A stretch of DNA of 64,000 nt, from contig NZ_JACCFF010000002.1 of the NCBI RefSeq assembly GCF_013449725.1, positions 532,540 to 596,539 of the forward strand. Reading direction: 5' to 3'. The notes below the pieces were generated by a model that did no database searches, was not told where the DNA came from, and worked only from the letters and a program-made list of their open reading frames with translations. Of this stretch, positions 33,670-45,458 are shown one piece after another. The DNA is from Mycobacteroides sp. LB1 (lineage in GTDB: Bacteria; Actinomycetota; Actinomycetes; Mycobacteriales; Mycobacteriaceae). Position numbers and translations under genes: made by a program. Position 1 is the first letter of the stretch. Every line of letters starts with the position of its first letter.

Positions 33670-35420
33670 TGCTTTCCAACCTGATTCGACTGATCCCGCC
33701 TGGTCACCGTGGCCCCCTCTATGCCTATGCGGTGCTGTCACTACTCTCGGTAGCGCTGCGCGCGGCGGGTTGCCTGCTGCTCGTGCCGCTACTGGGCGCC
33801 CTGTTCGGCGCCACACCCACTGCCGCTTTTCCGTGGCTCGGCGTGCTCACCGCCGTGACGGTAGCGGGGTGGGCAGTAGATACCATGCAGGCCCGTATCG
33901 GCTACCGCATTGGGTTCGCACTACTGAACGACTCGCAGCACCGGGTGGCCGACCGGCTCACCCATATACCGCTGGGCTGGTTCACCGCCGAGCGCACCGC
34001 GATGGCGCGCCAGGCGATCTCGTCCGGTGGCCCCGATCTCGTGGGGTTCATCGCGAACCTGCTCACCCCTCTGGTTGGTGCCGTGCTGCTACCCACGGCA
34101 ATCACGATCGGGCTGTTCTTCATCTCGTGGAAGCTGGGCGTCGCGGCCGCCGTCACCCTCCCGCTGTTACTCGGCGCGCTGCTCGCGAGTATCCGCATCG
34201 TGCGGGCCGCCGACAAAGCAGACGCCAAGGCGCACAGCGGACTCACCGAACGAATCCTTGAGTTCGCACGCACCCAAGCGGCACTGCGCGCGAGCCGTCG
34301 CGTTAGCCCAGCTCGCAGCCAGGCCGGCGAGGCAGTGGCGACGGCCCGGGGCGCGACCATGCGGCTGTTGCTCTTCCAGATTCCCGGTCAGCTGCTGTTC
34401 ACCATCGTGAGCCAGATCGCCCTCATTCTGCTGGCGGGCACCGCCACGGTGCTTGCCGTGCGTGGTGAGATCGGGGCTCCCGAGGCCGTCGCGCTGATGG
34501 TCGTCGTGGTGCGGTTCCTTGAGCCGTTCACCGTACTGGCGGGCCTGGGCGGTGCCGTCGAGAACTCACGCGGTGTGTTCGAACGCCTCCATACGATCAT
34601 CACCACCGAGGCCGTGGATCAACCCGGCGACGCCGTCGCGTCCTCCGAAACTCCCGCCCCGCGTATCGAATTCCGCAATGTCGGCTTCCGCTACGACGGT
34701 GCGGAGGAACAGGTGCTCACGGACCTCGACTTCACCTTGGAACCGGGAACCACCACCGCAATCGTCGGTCCCTCGGGCTCCGGGAAGAGCACCATCCTCT
34801 CCCTCATCGCCGGCCTACAGCGGCCGGTCAACGGCCAAATCCTGCTCGACGGAATCGATGTCGCGACCGTCGACACCGCCACCCGCCGAGCGTTGGTGAG
34901 CATGGTGTTCCAGCACCCGTATCTGTTCGACGGCCCGATCCGGGACAACGTTCTTGTCGGACACCCCACGGCGGGGGACGAAGAGGCCCGTCGGGCAATG
35001 ACACTCGCGCGTGTGGACGAGGTAGTCGATCGTCTGCCGGATGGCGAGCGATCCCGGGTCGGCGAGGCAGGTACAGCCTTGTCCGGTGGTGAGCGCCAAC
35101 GGGTCAGTATCGCCCGCGCGCTCGTGAAACCCGCGCCCATCCTGCTGATCGACGAGGCCACCAGCGCCCTGGACACCGAGAACGAGACAGCGGTCACCGA
35201 GGCCATCGGCAACGATCCGCGTATCCGTACTCGGGTCATGATCGCCCACCGACTCAGCGCGATCCGCAACGCGGATCATGTCCTATTCGTGGACGAGGGT
35301 CAGATCGTCGAGCAGGGTTCGATCGCCGAACTCAGTGCTCTCGGAGGACGTTTCGCCGAGTTCTGGCGCCAGCAGGAGTCGACCTCCGGATGGCGCATCG
35401 CCGCCGACGCGGTGAGCTAG
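33669..35420 (+). CDS. irtB: Carboxymycobactin ABC importer subunit IrtB
   Basis: A 583-residue half-transporter: six membrane helices (about residues 15-300) and an ATPase domain with Walker [10 protein letters not shown] near residue 367, LSGGERQR near 471 and Walker B ILLIDEATSALD. It pairs with IrtA to form a heterodimeric importer of ferric carboxymycobactin that has an exporter-like fold. It lacks a SIP domain, as expected. The ATG overlaps the last base of the irtA stop, ensuring balanced synthesis. The 3' end overlaps the convergent LCM methyltransferase gene by 4 bp. Confidence 0.95.
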   Translation: MLSNLIRLIPPGHRGPLYAYAVLSLLSVALRAAGCLLLVPLLGALFGATPTAAFPWLGVLTAVTVAGWAVDTMQARIGYRIGFALLNDSQHRVADRLTHIPLGWFTAERTAMARQAISSGGPDLVGFIANLLTPLVGAVLLPTAITIGLFFISWKLGVAAAVTLPLLLGALLASIRIVRAADKADAKAHSGLTERILEFARTQAALRASRRVSPARSQAGEAVATARGATMRLLLFQIPGQLLFTIVSQIALILLAGTATVLAVRGEIGAPEAVALMVVVVRFLEPFTVLAGLGGAVENSRGVFERLHTIITTEAVDQPGDAVASSETPAPRIEFRNVGFRYDGAEEQVLTDLDFTLEPGTTTAIVGPSGSGKSTILSLIAGLQRPVNGQILLDGIDVATVDTATRRALVSMVFQHPYLFDGPIRDNVLVGHPTAGDEEARRAMTLARVDEVVDRLPDGERSRVGEAGTALSGGERQRVSIARALVKPAPILLIDEATSALDTENETAVTEAIGNDPRIRTRVMIAHRLSAIRNADHVLFVDEGQIVEQGSIAELSALGGRFAEFWRQQESTSGWRIAADAVS

Positions 35421-36280
35421 CTCGTCGCGACCAGAAATTCTTCTGCGTTAAGGGCATTCGGCCCGCCGCCGCGGCCCGGGAAGTAGCGCTCGATCAGCTC
35501 ATGCCCCGAGACATGGGATGCCTGGGAGAAACCGCACTCACGGGCGAGCGCAAGCATCTCGCCGGGCGCGAAGAAACTGACCCAGGGTGTGCCCGATTCG
35601 GCCGTCATCGACACGATCATCTGCCGGACGGGGCGTTCCCGCTCATCGAGCAGGCCCAACGGCAACAGGAACGTCATCGCCACAGTGGAACCCGGCGCCA
35701 GCAAGGCACATTGACGCAGCGTCGCCGCGATCGCCTCGCGTGTGAGATACATGCTGACCCCGGTGGACGCCACCACCGCGGGACGATCCGCGTCGAATCC
35801 CGCGGTGAGCAGTTGATCCGACCACGACCCGCCGGCCTCGAAGTCGACCGGGACCAGCCGTAGCCAGTCTGGGATCTCGAATCCCAGCTCGGTCAGCCGC
35901 TTTCGTTTCCATTCCTGGGTGGCAAGTTGGTCCACCTCGAAAACGGTGAGACGCTCGCCCGCATCGAGATGTCGCTGCGCGAAGGTGTCCAGACCCGCAC
36001 CCAGAATCACGTACTGCCCTACCCCGCGCTCCGACTGCTGATCGGCCAGGTCCTCGACGAACCGGGCACGCGCCACCATGCCTAGACGTGAGGCGACCGA
36101 ACCCTGCGGATCCATATCGGGACGCTGACGCCAGTCAGCGGGTGGTGCCACCAGCTGCAGACCGATCACGTCTGTCAGTACATGCGGCGACGAATCCAGT
36201 TCCACATGCAGCGCCCGCCAGAGGGCGGTACGTACGGCGGTGTGATCGGGTTCGCCACTGCGGAATCTATCTGGGTCCAC
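35417..36280 (-). CDS. LCM-family (putative SAM-dependent) methyltransferase
   Basis: A 287-residue member of the mycobacterial PF04072 methyltransferase family, with a SAM-binding motif VILGAGLDTFAQR (about residues 92-104), FEVDQLATQEWKRKRL (the acidic ribose-binding strand plus conserved helix) and PVDFEAGGSWSDQL. These proteins occur in many copies in mycobacteria, and their substrates are mostly unknown. The GTG start at 36280 lies 23 bp downstream of mbtH on the same strand, so it may be a distal member of the mbtF-mbtG-mbtH transcript. A role in mycobactin modification is possible but unproven. Confidence 0.85.
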   Translation of the reverse strand: MDPDRFRSGEPDHTAVRTALWRALHVELDSSPHVLTDVIGLQLVAPPADWRQRPDMDPQGSVASRLGMVARARFVEDLADQQSERGVGQYVILGAGLDTFAQRHLDAGERLTVFEVDQLATQEWKRKRLTELGFEIPDWLRLVPVDFEAGGSWSDQLLTAGFDADRPAVVASTGVSMYLTREAIAATLRQCALLAPGSTVAMTFLLPLGLLDERERPVRQMIVSMTAESGTPWVSFFAPGEMLALARECGFSQASHVSGHELIERYFPGRGGGPNALNAEEFLVATS

Positions 36281-36303
36281 CCGGTCTTTCTTACCACCTG
36301 CCG

Positions 36304-36519
36304 CTAACCGCCCGCCATGGCGTCGCGCAGGCTCCTAGGGCGCATATCTGTCCAGTTAGCCTCGACGTATTCGACGCAGTCGGCACGCGAGGCCTCACCG
36401 AAGGCCACCCGCCACTGCGCCGGAACCTCAATGGAAGTGGGCCAGAGGCTATGTTGCTCCTCGGCGTTGACCAGCACGTAGAAGGTGCCACTCTCATCAT
36501 CAAATGGGTTGATACTCAC
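36304..36519 (-). CDS. mbtH: MbtH-like NRPS activator protein
   Basis: A 71-residue MbtH protein, the obligate partner of many NRPS adenylation domains. It has the family signature [35 protein letters not shown] and the [12 protein letters not shown] tail, with all three conserved Trp positions. The GTG at 36519 is the start: GAAAGGA lies upstream and the MSINPFDD N-terminus is canonical. It overlaps the end of mbtG by 20 bp. It should support MbtF and the absent MbtB/MbtE synthetases. Confidence 0.95.
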   Translation of the reverse strand: MSINPFDDESGTFYVLVNAEEQHSLWPTSIEVPAQWRVAFGEASRADCVEYVEANWTDMRPRSLRDAMAGG

Positions 36520-37804
36520 TTGTTTTCCTTTCGCGGCGAGCCGACTGGGCGCGGATGGGTCCACCGAGCACGCGATCGGACAGCAACCCGAGACAGCTGA
36601 GATTAGGGAAACCCGGGCCCTGAGTCAGACCCGAGAGCGTCGGCAGGATGAGCTTGGGGGTAAGGCCGTTGACCGACAAGTCGTGGCCCAGGGACTCCTG
36701 CAAGACATTTCCCGCGTTGTCCCCATCCATACGAGCACCCAGCTTGAGCTCCATAAGATCGAGGGCGCTCTGGTCGAACAGCGGCAGGAACCACAATGCG
36801 TCAGCACCCGCTCCGTCAATCACCAGATCGAAGCCATGCACGGTCTCGGATGGCTCGCCGGCACGGTCGCTGCGCAGCGTCAGTCTGATCCGGTCTTCAA
36901 GGGCAACGGCGTGGGCGACTCGGCCCCGGAGATGCCGGATGCGATCATCGGCCAGCAGCGACTCCTGCACGCGCGACGAGAACACCCCGCGATCTGTACG
37001 GTTCAACGCGTCGCGCCGTTCCGCCATGCTGTGGTGCAGCCATCCAGTCGGATCGCTGAACAAAGCGTTCTCGAAGTAACCCTCACCGCGGGTGAACAAC
37101 GTGACGCCGGGCGAAATGACGGTGATCGTCGAAATTCGGTGTCCAAAAAGCTCATTGAGCACCGATGCGGCGGTCTCTCCCCCACCGATCACAGCCACGC
37201 GTTCCGCAGTGAGGCGCGTAGGCCCCGCACAACGGCGCCAGAACTCAGCGATGGACAAGACATTCGGATGCTCGGGCAGCACCGACCGTTCCGGCTGTCC
37301 GGGTCCGGTCACCATGACCGCGTCCGCAGCAATGGAGCAATCGTTGGTGCGCACCACCCATCTGTCGTCATCGATGGACAGCCCGGTCACCTCACCCTGG
37401 ACGACCTTCATATCGACGGTGTTGGCCACCCACGTCAGGTAGTCGGCCCAGCGCTTGTGCGTTGGCGCGGGCTTGTCACGGTCGACCCACTCGGCGAACT
37501 GGCCGGTGGCGATGAGGTACGACTGCCAGCTCAGCCGCATCATCCGAGCGTCGATCTCGGCATTGTGTCCTGGCAGCACCGCGGACCGGTACGGAAAGCC
37601 CACATCCTTCTCGGGGCTCGTCCCCAGCCGGTGCTGTCCATCCGTCCAGCCGCCACATGCCTGCCAGTTGGCGCCGATCTGTTGACGTTCGATCGCCACC
37701 ACATCGGGTACATCCGCACCGCACTCGCGCAGCACCGCTGCCTTCGCTGCGACCGCGACTGCCTTGGCACCCGCACCTATCACTGCCAATGTCGACGTCA
37801 CCAT
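36500..37804 (-). CDS. mbtG: Mycobactin lysine N6-hydroxylase
   Basis: A 434-residue FAD/NADPH monooxygenase that N-hydroxylates the lysine side chains forming the hydroxamate iron ligands of mycobactin. The FAD motif [13 protein letters not shown] (residues 10-22), [20 protein letters not shown] and the NADPH motif [14 protein letters not shown] (about residues 204-217) are seen. The length matches MbtG. Its ATG overlaps the mbtF stop by 7 bp, and its end overlaps mbtH. Confidence 0.94.
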   Translation of the reverse strand: MVTSTLAVIGAGAKAVAVAAKAAVLRECGADVPDVVAIERQQIGANWQACGGWTDGQHRLGTSPEKDVGFPYRSAVLPGHNAEIDARMMRLSWQSYLIATGQFAEWVDRDKPAPTHKRWADYLTWVANTVDMKVVQGEVTGLSIDDDRWVVRTNDCSIAADAVMVTGPGQPERSVLPEHPNVLSIAEFWRRCAGPTRLTAERVAVIGGGETAASVLNELFGHRISTITVISPGVTLFTRGEGYFENALFSDPTGWLHHSMAERRDALNRTDRGVFSSRVQESLLADDRIRHLRGRVAHAVALEDRIRLTLRSDRAGEPSETVHGFDLVIDGAGADALWFLPLFDQSALDLMELKLGARMDGDNAGNVLQESLGHDLSVNGLTPKLILPTLSGLTQGPGFPNLSCLGLLSDRVLGGPIRAQSARRERKTSEYQPI

Positions 37805-40800
37805 TGCTCCTTCGCCAGAGTCCCCAGCTGTTCATGCCATATCGATTGCAGCTCGGCGACCTCCGACCGGCCGAGCACCTCCGGAATCGCGCGCCACAGG
37901 GTCGCGATGGCCGGCCCCTCGGTGGTGTCCATGATCAGCACCGCGATGGTGAGTTCGTGACGCACCGCCGAATCTGGTTCGGGCACCGGCGAACCCGATA
38001 CCGACAGCAGCCCGTCACGCCGAAGAAGATCTCCCCTGAACTCGCGATCGTGCCCTAGATACGTCAGCAGGATCTGCGGATCGCGATATTGCCGCAGCAC
38101 CGCACTGGTATCGGCGCGCAGGTATCGCAACAGCCCGTAATCGATGTTCCGCCCGGGCATCGCGCTGTACTGCCGGGCGACACGCTCCACCAGGCCCCGC
38201 GGCCCGACGCCAAGCGGATCGGCACCGCCGATGCGCAACGGGTACACCGTGCTGAGCAGGCCGACGGTTTCAGCGTTGGCCTCCCCTCGTCCGGGGATCT
38301 GCACCGCCAGCAGCGATTCGACCGCGGGTTGTCCGCGGAGGCGGCGCCACTGTGCCACGGTGCGTGCCGTGGCCGCCGCGAGCAGCTGATCCATCGGGAT
38401 TCCCGAATTCAGCAGTACTGCACTGACATCGGCCGGTGCGGATTCGACGGTGACCGCGACGTCGCCCTCCCGATCCAACTCGGGAACTATTCGACGCGAA
38501 CCGATTTCGGGGTCTTCGCCATCGAGCTGGGCGATCCAGAACGGTAGGCTACCCACGCCATCGGCCTCCGCGGCCAACGCGTTGGCCCAGCGCCGGTATC
38601 CGGTACCTGACTGGGTGAGAGGCGGCAGCGCACCTGTTGTCAGCGCCTTCCAGCGGGACTCCAGCTCATGCATGATGACCTGCCAGGACACCGGGTCGGC
38701 GGCGAGATGATGGACGGCGAGGATCAGGACTCCGGGCCCGTCCTCGGGGTGCAGCCACACTGCCGACAGCATCCAACCCTGTTCGGGGTCAAGCCGATCC
38801 ACGGCACGGGCCATCTCAACGCTGACAGCATCGGAAGGATCCGCCACGATGATCTCGACGAATCGGAGAGCCTGCCGTACCCGCGGGACCAGTGCCATGC
38901 TTTCGCGGTCGAGCCGACTACGCAGCACCTCATGTTCTCCGACCAAGGCGCCGAGAAGCTCCTCCAGCGCGGATCGGGTAATGCCCTGAGGTAGCCAGAA
39001 GACACCGGTCTCGGCGAGCCTGCGCGGGTTTCCGTGCTCATAGAGACGGCGCCCGCTCGGGAGCAGCGGGATGGGTTCCGCTTCATCCGCAGAATCCTCG
39101 GCATCGGCGGCACTGCCGATTCGACCTTGGTCGACCAGCCGGGCCAGGCTCGCGACGGTGCCCTGCTCCAGGATCTCGCGGATATCGATCTCCACTCCGC
39201 ATTCGGACAGGATCGCTGCCGAGAGGTTGGTCGCCAGCAGTGAATGGCCTCCGAGAGCGACGAAGGAGTCGTCCACTCCCACGGACGAGGATCCGAGTAG
39301 CCGCGCGAAGAGGGCGGCCACTCGCCGCTGCGTCGCGGTTTTCGGCTTCCGGTGCTCGGTCACCGACCCGAAATCGGCTGCGGGCAGTGCTTCCCTGTCG
39401 ATCTTGCCGTGCGGGGTAATGGGAATCTCGTCGAGCACCACGTACGCGGCAGGGATCATGTAATCGGGCAAGGCCGCCGAGACCCTGGAACGGATCCGGT
39501 CGATATCGACAACGTGTCCGCCAACGGGCGTTAGATACGCGACGAGACGCTTGCCGAGGTGCGGCAGCTCATCGACCACGACAAGTGCCCGGCCGACACT
39601 CGGGTCCACCTCGATAGCCGACGAGATCTCACCAAGCTCGATACGGAATCCACGGACCTTCACCTGTTCGTCAGCACGTCCGATAAACTCGATATCCCCA
39701 ATAGCATTGCGCCGCGCGAGATCCCCGGATCGATACATCCGCAGGCCCGGAGCGAACGGGTCGGCGATGAACCGCTGCGCGGTGAGACCGGCAGCACGAT
39801 GATATCCGCGCGCCAGATGCGTCCCACCGATGTAGATCTCGCCGACGACGCCCACCGGCACCGGTCGGAGCGCTTCGTCCAGAATGTGGATCTGTGTGTT
39901 GATCTTGGGAGTGCCGATCGGCACCGTCCGCGTGCCCTGGATCCCGCGAACCTTGTACCGCGAGGCGTTGATGACCGTCTCTGTCGGTCCGTAGAAGTTA
40001 TGCAGGGAGGCATCGAAGGTGGCGTGGAACTTGTCCGCGACCCTTCCGGGTAACGCCTCCCCGCCCACCGGCACCCGACGTAACGACTTCCACTGTGTCA
40101 CACCGGGTAGCGATAGGACCAACCCGAGCAACGAGGGCACCATATGCATCGAGGTGACAGCCTCGGTGTTCAACAGATCCGTCAGATAGGCGACGTCGCC
40201 AAGCCCGCCGGGCCGCGGAATTACCAGGCGGCCGCCACAACTGAGGATGCCGAAGATCTCGCCCACCGATACATCGAAGCTCGGCGACGCCACCTGCAGC
40301 ACGCGATCGGATCCGCTGACCCGGTACTCGGCACGGAACCAGTTGAAGTACTCGGTAAGGGGGCGATGCGAGACCGTCACACCCTTGGGTAATCCCGTCG
40401 AACCGGACGTGTAGATGAGATAGGCGGCGTTGTCGGGCGTCAGCGGCCGCACACGATCGGCATCGACAGGTTCGCGGGCATCGAACTGCTCGACGCCGGT
40501 AATCGGCTCTCTGATAACAAGCTTGGGTTGTGCATCGGCGAGAATGTGGGCGATGCGATTGGCGGGGTATTCGGAGTCGATGGGCAGATAGACCGCACCG
40601 GCCTTGGCGATGGCGAGCGCGGTGATGATCAGCTCCGGCGACTTGTCAAGAAGTACCGCGACACGATCTTCTGTGCCGATACCCTGCTGGATGAGCCAGT
40701 GCGCCAAACGATTCGACAGTTCGTTGGTTTCGCGGTACGAGAAGTGGCGACCCTCGTAAACGAGGGCGGTGGCATCCGGTTGCACGGCTGCGCGGGCGGC

Positions 40801-42252
40801 GACGAGATCGCCGAGCGCCGCGGGCGCCGCCTCGAACCTCTCCCCTGCGGATACCTCCCGCAGCCACTCGGCTTCCCGAGCGTCCATCAGCGTCAGGCTC
40901 GCCAACCGACGATCCGGATCGGCGAGCGCGGAGTCGAGCAGGTTAACGAAGTGACGGAGCAGCTGCGCCGTCAACCCCTCGTCCAACACCTCGACCAGAT
41001 ACTCGGCCACGATGTCAGCACCATCGGGGGTCGTTTCGACCGTGAGCCCAAGTGGCACGGGCGTGACGAGGCCGTTCAACGACGCACGTTCACAGCGTAT
41101 TCCGGGCGGACAGAATCCGGCACGATCGAATTCGGCGACCTCGAAGCTCACCCGGGGGAAGCGTTCGACACCGTGACGACGATCGGGGTTGAGCTCGCGG
41201 ACCACCCGGTCGAGACTCACGCGCTGATGCGCCGCACCATCCTGAGTGATTCGACGGGTCTGCTCCAGCAGGTCGCGGAAACTCGCACGACCGTACGGAC
41301 GCATGCGCAGGGCGATGGTATTGCCGAAGTATCCGATTCTGCCCTGTACATCGACGTCACGGTTGGGCACCGGGGCGGCCACCAAGAAGTCCTCGGCATG
41401 GGTATAGCGATGCAGCAGAGCGGAATAGGCGGCCAGCAGCACCACGTACGGCGTGGTCTCGGCTTCCTGGGCTAGCTGCTCGACATGCCGCATTGTGTTC
41501 ACAGAGAGGCGAGTGGTGCACCGTGCAGCCTTCCGGGAAGACGGCACCACCGAGCCATTTGGCCCCGGAAGCTCGAGTGGTTCAGGAGGATTCGCCAGCT
41601 CCTCGCGCCAGTAGTCGAGATCTGCACCGTCGGCACCGTCCTGCCGTGGCCGTGGCCGTGGCGTCAGCGGCGCCGTGATGGCGCCCTGCGTGTAGGCGGT
41701 GGTCAGGTCGGCGAGGAACACCGGCCACGAGGCGTCGTCCCAGGCGATGCGGTGGGCGACCACGAGCATGACGTGCTCCGTGGCGCCAGTACGGATTACC
41801 GTGACGCGCAACGGCGATTCGACGGTGAGATCGAATGCGGTCCCGAATTCGCGTTGTGCCAGCACGCTGAGCCGGAGCTGTTGGGCGGCGCCCACGAGCT
41901 CGGCCACATCATGCTCCGCCCATCGGGGCATCAGGTCGTTGTGCCGCACCGCGAGCGGACCGCCATCGGTGCCGGCGTGGAAGGTCGTACGCAGCACCTC
42001 GTGGCGAGCCGTGACGACGGTGACCGCGGCCCGCAGCCTGTCGGCATCCAACTCACCGCTGAATCGGTACGACCGGCAGAGGTTCATCAGCGCGGGCTTC
42101 ACCGCGTGGGCGAACCACATCCGCTGCTGCCCGTCCGACAGCGGAGGTGCGGTATCGGGATCGAAGTTCGCCGACGCCCCTCCGTTGGTCACGCCTACCT
42201 CGACGTCACCCCCGCTCACGGTGCGCAACTCGATCTCACCTCGCGTTTTCAC
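37798..42252 (-). CDS. mbtF: Mycobactin nonribosomal peptide synthetase MbtF
   Basis: A 1484-residue NRPS with order C-A-T-C/E, as in MbtF (about 1460 residues in M. tuberculosis). The condensation domain (about 35-450) has HRIAWDD at 167-173, where the usual second His of HHxxxDG is Arg168. The adenylation domain (about 475-960) has LIYTSGSTGLPKG and NFYGPTETV; the carrier domain has the phosphopantetheine Ser1004 in GGHSLLA. The last domain resembles an epimerisation domain (HHLAADPVSW at 1181-1190, YGLLRYL). It should load the terminal hydroxylysine and help form cobactin. GTG 42252 is the longest start; TTG 42228 has a better ribosome site. Confidence 0.9.
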   Translation of the reverse strand: MKTRGEIELRTVSGGDVEVGVTNGGASANFDPDTAPPLSDGQQRMWFAHAVKPALMNLCRSYRFSGELDADRLRAAVTVVTARHEVLRTTFHAGTDGGPLAVRHNDLMPRWAEHDVAELVGAAQQLRLSVLAQREFGTAFDLTVESPLRVTVIRTGATEHVMLVVAHRIAWDDASWPVFLADLTTAYTQGAITAPLTPRPRPRQDGADGADLDYWREELANPPEPLELPGPNGSVVPSSRKAARCTTRLSVNTMRHVEQLAQEAETTPYVVLLAAYSALLHRYTHAEDFLVAAPVPNRDVDVQGRIGYFGNTIALRMRPYGRASFRDLLEQTRRITQDGAAHQRVSLDRVVRELNPDRRHGVERFPRVSFEVAEFDRAGFCPPGIRCERASLNGLVTPVPLGLTVETTPDGADIVAEYLVEVLDEGLTAQLLRHFVNLLDSALADPDRRLASLTLMDAREAEWLREVSAGERFEAAPAALGDLVAARAAVQPDATALVYEGRHFSYRETNELSNRLAHWLIQQGIGTEDRVAVLLDKSPELIITALAIAKAGAVYLPIDSEYPANRIAHILADAQPKLVIREPITGVEQFDAREPVDADRVRPLTPDNAAYLIYTSGSTGLPKGVTVSHRPLTEYFNWFRAEYRVSGSDRVLQVASPSFDVSVGEIFGILSCGGRLVIPRPGGLGDVAYLTDLLNTEAVTSMHMVPSLLGLVLSLPGVTQWKSLRRVPVGGEALPGRVADKFHATFDASLHNFYGPTETVINASRYKVRGIQGTRTVPIGTPKINTQIHILDEALRPVPVGVVGEIYIGGTHLARGYHRAAGLTAQRFIADPFAPGLRMYRSGDLARRNAIGDIEFIGRADEQVKVRGFRIELGEISSAIEVDPSVGRALVVVDELPHLGKRLVAYLTPVGGHVVDIDRIRSRVSAALPDYMIPAAYVVLDEIPITPHGKIDREALPAADFGSVTEHRKPKTATQRRVAALFARLLGSSSVGVDDSFVALGGHSLLATNLSAAILSECGVEIDIREILEQGTVASLARLVDQGRIGSAADAEDSADEAEPIPLLPSGRRLYEHGNPRRLAETGVFWLPQGITRSALEELLGALVGEHEVLRSRLDRESMALVPRVRQALRFVEIIVADPSDAVSVEMARAVDRLDPEQGWMLSAVWLHPEDGPGVLILAVHHLAADPVSWQVIMHELESRWKALTTGALPPLTQSGTGYRRWANALAAEADGVGSLPFWIAQLDGEDPEIGSRRIVPELDREGDVAVTVESAPADVSAVLLNSGIPMDQLLAAATARTVAQWRRLRGQPAVESLLAVQIPGRGEANAETVGLLSTVYPLRIGGADPLGVGPRGLVERVARQYSAMPGRNIDYGLLRYLRADTSAVLRQYRDPQILLTYLGHDREFRGDLLRRDGLLSVSGSPVPEPDSAVRHELTIAVLIMDTTEGPAIATLWRAIPEVLGRSEVAELQSIWHEQLGTLAKEQW

Positions 42253-42254
42253 TC

Positions 42255-42273
42255 TTAGTAAAGGCTGCCCTAA
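42255..42273. promoter_or_regulatory. IdeR-like iron box between mbtF and mbtA (mbtF-proximal)
   Basis: TTAGTAAAGGCTGCCCTAA matches the IdeR consensus at 15 of 19. It ends 2 bp from the assumed mbtF GTG, so it overlaps the mbtF promoter; the mbtF message would be leaderless or start at a downstream codon. Confidence 0.65.
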
Positions 42274-42274
42274 C

Positions 42275-42293
42275 TACGTGGAGGCTACCCTAT
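42275..42293. promoter_or_regulatory. Weaker second IdeR-like box, mbtA-proximal
   Basis: A 13 of 19 match with a good right half (AGGCTACCCTA), directly abutting the first box on the same face spacing of 20 bp. Tandem boxes are common at strongly IdeR-controlled divergent promoters. A TAGACT hexamer at 42295-42300 is a possible mbtA -10 element. Confidence 0.45.
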
Positions 42294-42327
42294 CTAGACT
42301 GCGAGGGGTCACCCACAAGGAGTAACG

Positions 42328-45383
<3,056 letters not shown>

Positions 45384-45458
45384 GTGGTCGAGGAACCCGC
45401 CCATAACATGACCTCCGCCACGTTGCCGGACCGGATCTCTTGTGCCTCGGCGCTCCCG

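Noticed and set aside
40528..41475. 315-codon open frame opposite mbtF
   Set aside because: Antisense of conserved NRPS sequence, with no recognisable domain.
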